Source of the DNA: Physella acuta
Lineage: Eukaryota; Mollusca; Gastropoda; Physidae
Length of the DNA stretch: 64,000 nt
Direction of reading: 5' to 3'
NCBI RefSeq assembly: GCF_028476545.1
Contig: NW_026732271.1
Span: forward strand, 1 to 64,000
Notes under the pieces: generated by a model
What the model saw: only the letters and a program-made list of their open reading frames with translations
Told to the model about the DNA's origin: nothing
The model's database searches: none
Made by a program: the position numbers and the translations under genes
Shown here: positions 63,100 through 64,000 of the stretch, in pieces
Layout: every line of letters begins with the position of its first letter
How positions within the stretch are numbered: the first letter of the stretch is position 1

Positions 63100-63420
63100 C
63101 AACGTCAACAAAAATACTCTCACCTACATCAAAGCACATAAATATCCTCACATACCGATCCACATATCCAAATACATCCATCAATATCCAACCATACATT
63201 TCATATTGTACTCATCAATATCCAATTCCTCCGTATTCACTCATCCATATACATTTATTCCCATCCATTTATCCATATCCACTCATCCATAAAATCTCAG
63301 ATCTATTCTCTTTTCCATATCTACTCATCCTAATAGTCTCATCAATATCAACTTATCCATATGATGCATAAACACTCATCCTAATCCACTCCCCATATCC
63401 ACACATCCATAACCATATCA
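63100..63420. repeat. CATCCATATCCACTCATCC degenerate tandem repeat
   Basis: Irregular 12-28-bp units, inverse of 43630-43860, ending near the C run at 63422-63435. Confidence 0.75.
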
Positions 63421-63487
63421 TCCCCCCCCCCCCCCAACCCTTAATATTTTGAATGAAGTTACAAGGCTGTTTCCAACACTTTAAATG

Positions 63488-63715
63488 AAACGGCGTGGTC
63501 GGACTGTAGGGCACACAACTGCTAACACGAAAGTCTCGAGTTCGGATACCAGGTTGCAGTCCGTAGTAAATTCCTATATTAACCTATATCTTATAGGTAC
63601 CTGACATGTTAGAGGAAATGAAGAAGGCTAGAAATACTAACGAACACACTATTTCAGCATAGACCAAGGTCACATAAACAGGTGAACTCTACTTCATCTA
63701 CCTGACAGACTTCCT
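63488..63715 (+). mobile_element. SINE
   Basis: CGGCGTGGTCGGACTGTAGG, CTGCTAACACGAAAGTCTCG, AGTTCGGATACCAGGTTG (B box), TAGGTACCTGACATGTTAGA, GTGAACTCTACTTCATCTAC. The central CCACCCAGCTC motif is degraded. Confidence 0.72.
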
Positions 63716-63734
63716 GGTTTGATAGAGTAACTTC

Positions 63735-63960
63735 AAGTGTGCGAGGCACTAGACTGCTAACCCGAAAGTCTTGAGTTCGAATCCGGGTTCAACTGAGTAA
63801 AACTTTCATGAGTCCACCCAGCTCTAATGTATAACTAACTCACGTTAGAGAACAAACTTAGGCGGCTAGGCATAGTGCTGACCTCACTATTTCTTCATAT
63901 CCCGAAGGTCACTGACACAGATGAACTCTACTTCATCTGCCCCAAGTGTCTTGTGGACAA
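63735..63960 (+). mobile_element. SINE
   Basis: CTAGACTGCTAACCCGAAAG, CTTGAGTTCGAATCCGGGTT (strong B box), GAGTCCACCCAGCTCTAATG, GGCGGCTAGGCATAGTGCTG, GATGAACTCTACTTCATCTG. Tandem head-to-tail with the previous SINE. Confidence 0.83.
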
Positions 63961-64000
63961 ACGTGAAAAGATGATGTGGAAACTGAATAAAAATTGATGA

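Larger units (their letters stand above)
59595..63320. repeat. Arm 2 of the large inverted duplication
   Basis: Inverse of 43660-46437, with a 674-bp insertion (60895-61568: foldback MITE plus hairpin repeat) absent from arm 1, and an ATC array about three times longer. Matching landmarks: CCAGTGGTGTCCGTAAAGAA, AACCGATATCCAAACCAGTA, GTATACACCAGATTTTAAAG, CGCATGCGTGGGACGG, AAGGTCGTCTAGTGTAGGGT. Confidence 0.85.

Noticed and set aside
5022-63960. True tRNA genes at SINE heads
   Set aside because: A and B boxes are present but no complete cloverleaf, and each is followed by the common SINE body.

Overview
This is a repeat-dominated stretch of an animal nuclear genome, most likely a mollusc and probably a gastropod. 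Three things point there. Spliced exons of ordinary animal genes are present (VPS28; an SLC34 sodium/phosphate cotransporter). tRNA-derived SINEs of a molluscan type occur about eighteen times (body with a CCACCCAGCTCTGATGGGTA motif, tail with GAACTCTACTTCATCTG, often next to ATC/ATG microsatellites). The AT-rich, intron-like background has long G/C homopolymers and an AAGGGAGGTAATTA motif common in mollusc repeats. The species assignment is inference.

Host genes are few and all lie on the minus strand. The last coding exon of VPS28 (ESCRT-I) is at 6638-6772, and a frame-shifted intronless BTF3 (NAC-beta) copy lies upstream of it at 7658-8107. Two adjacent exons of an SLC34 cotransporter lie at 43413-43596 and 40610-41456; the second carries two frame breaks. 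No other complete host gene was recognised.

Transposons fill the rest. (i) A 12-copy family, called family A here, combines a 15-bp minisatellite (CTCCCACACTAAATT) with a conserved roughly 600-bp core. (ii) Seven short hAT-like elements begin CAGNGGCGTAGCG and have 8-bp target duplications; they lie inside other repeats and date them. (iii) A 2.1-kb hAT with a ZBED5-like transposase relic lies at 30073-32211. (iv) Two copies of an element with GG termini, 8-bp duplications and arrays of GACCATAGGGGGTTT modules lie at 13760-14748 and 36983-38077; a Merlin-like affinity is a hypothesis. (v) L1/Tx1-type LINE pieces include a reverse transcriptase (35973-38763) split by the second element in (iv), plus scattered ORF1 pieces with C2H2 fingers and a zinc knuckle. 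(vi) Foldback elements, poly-G elements, and many mini- and microsatellites complete the set.

Large-scale layout: two inverted duplications stand out. The first pairs 8.45-9.85 kb with 16.3-17.97 kb. The second pairs 43.66-46.44 kb with 59.6-63.32 kb, its centre near 53.5 kb, and family A copies between the arms switch strand at that centre. An 18-bp minisatellite of about 1.4 kb (25.48-26.85 kb) is open in both strands and sits inside a 3.3-kb interval bounded by a perfect 36-bp inverted repeat. U2 snRNA-like sequences recur beside LINE ORF1 pieces, suggesting either a U2-targeted LINE or U2/LINE chimeras.

All calls were made by reading the sequence. Similarity to named families is from memory, and no search was run.
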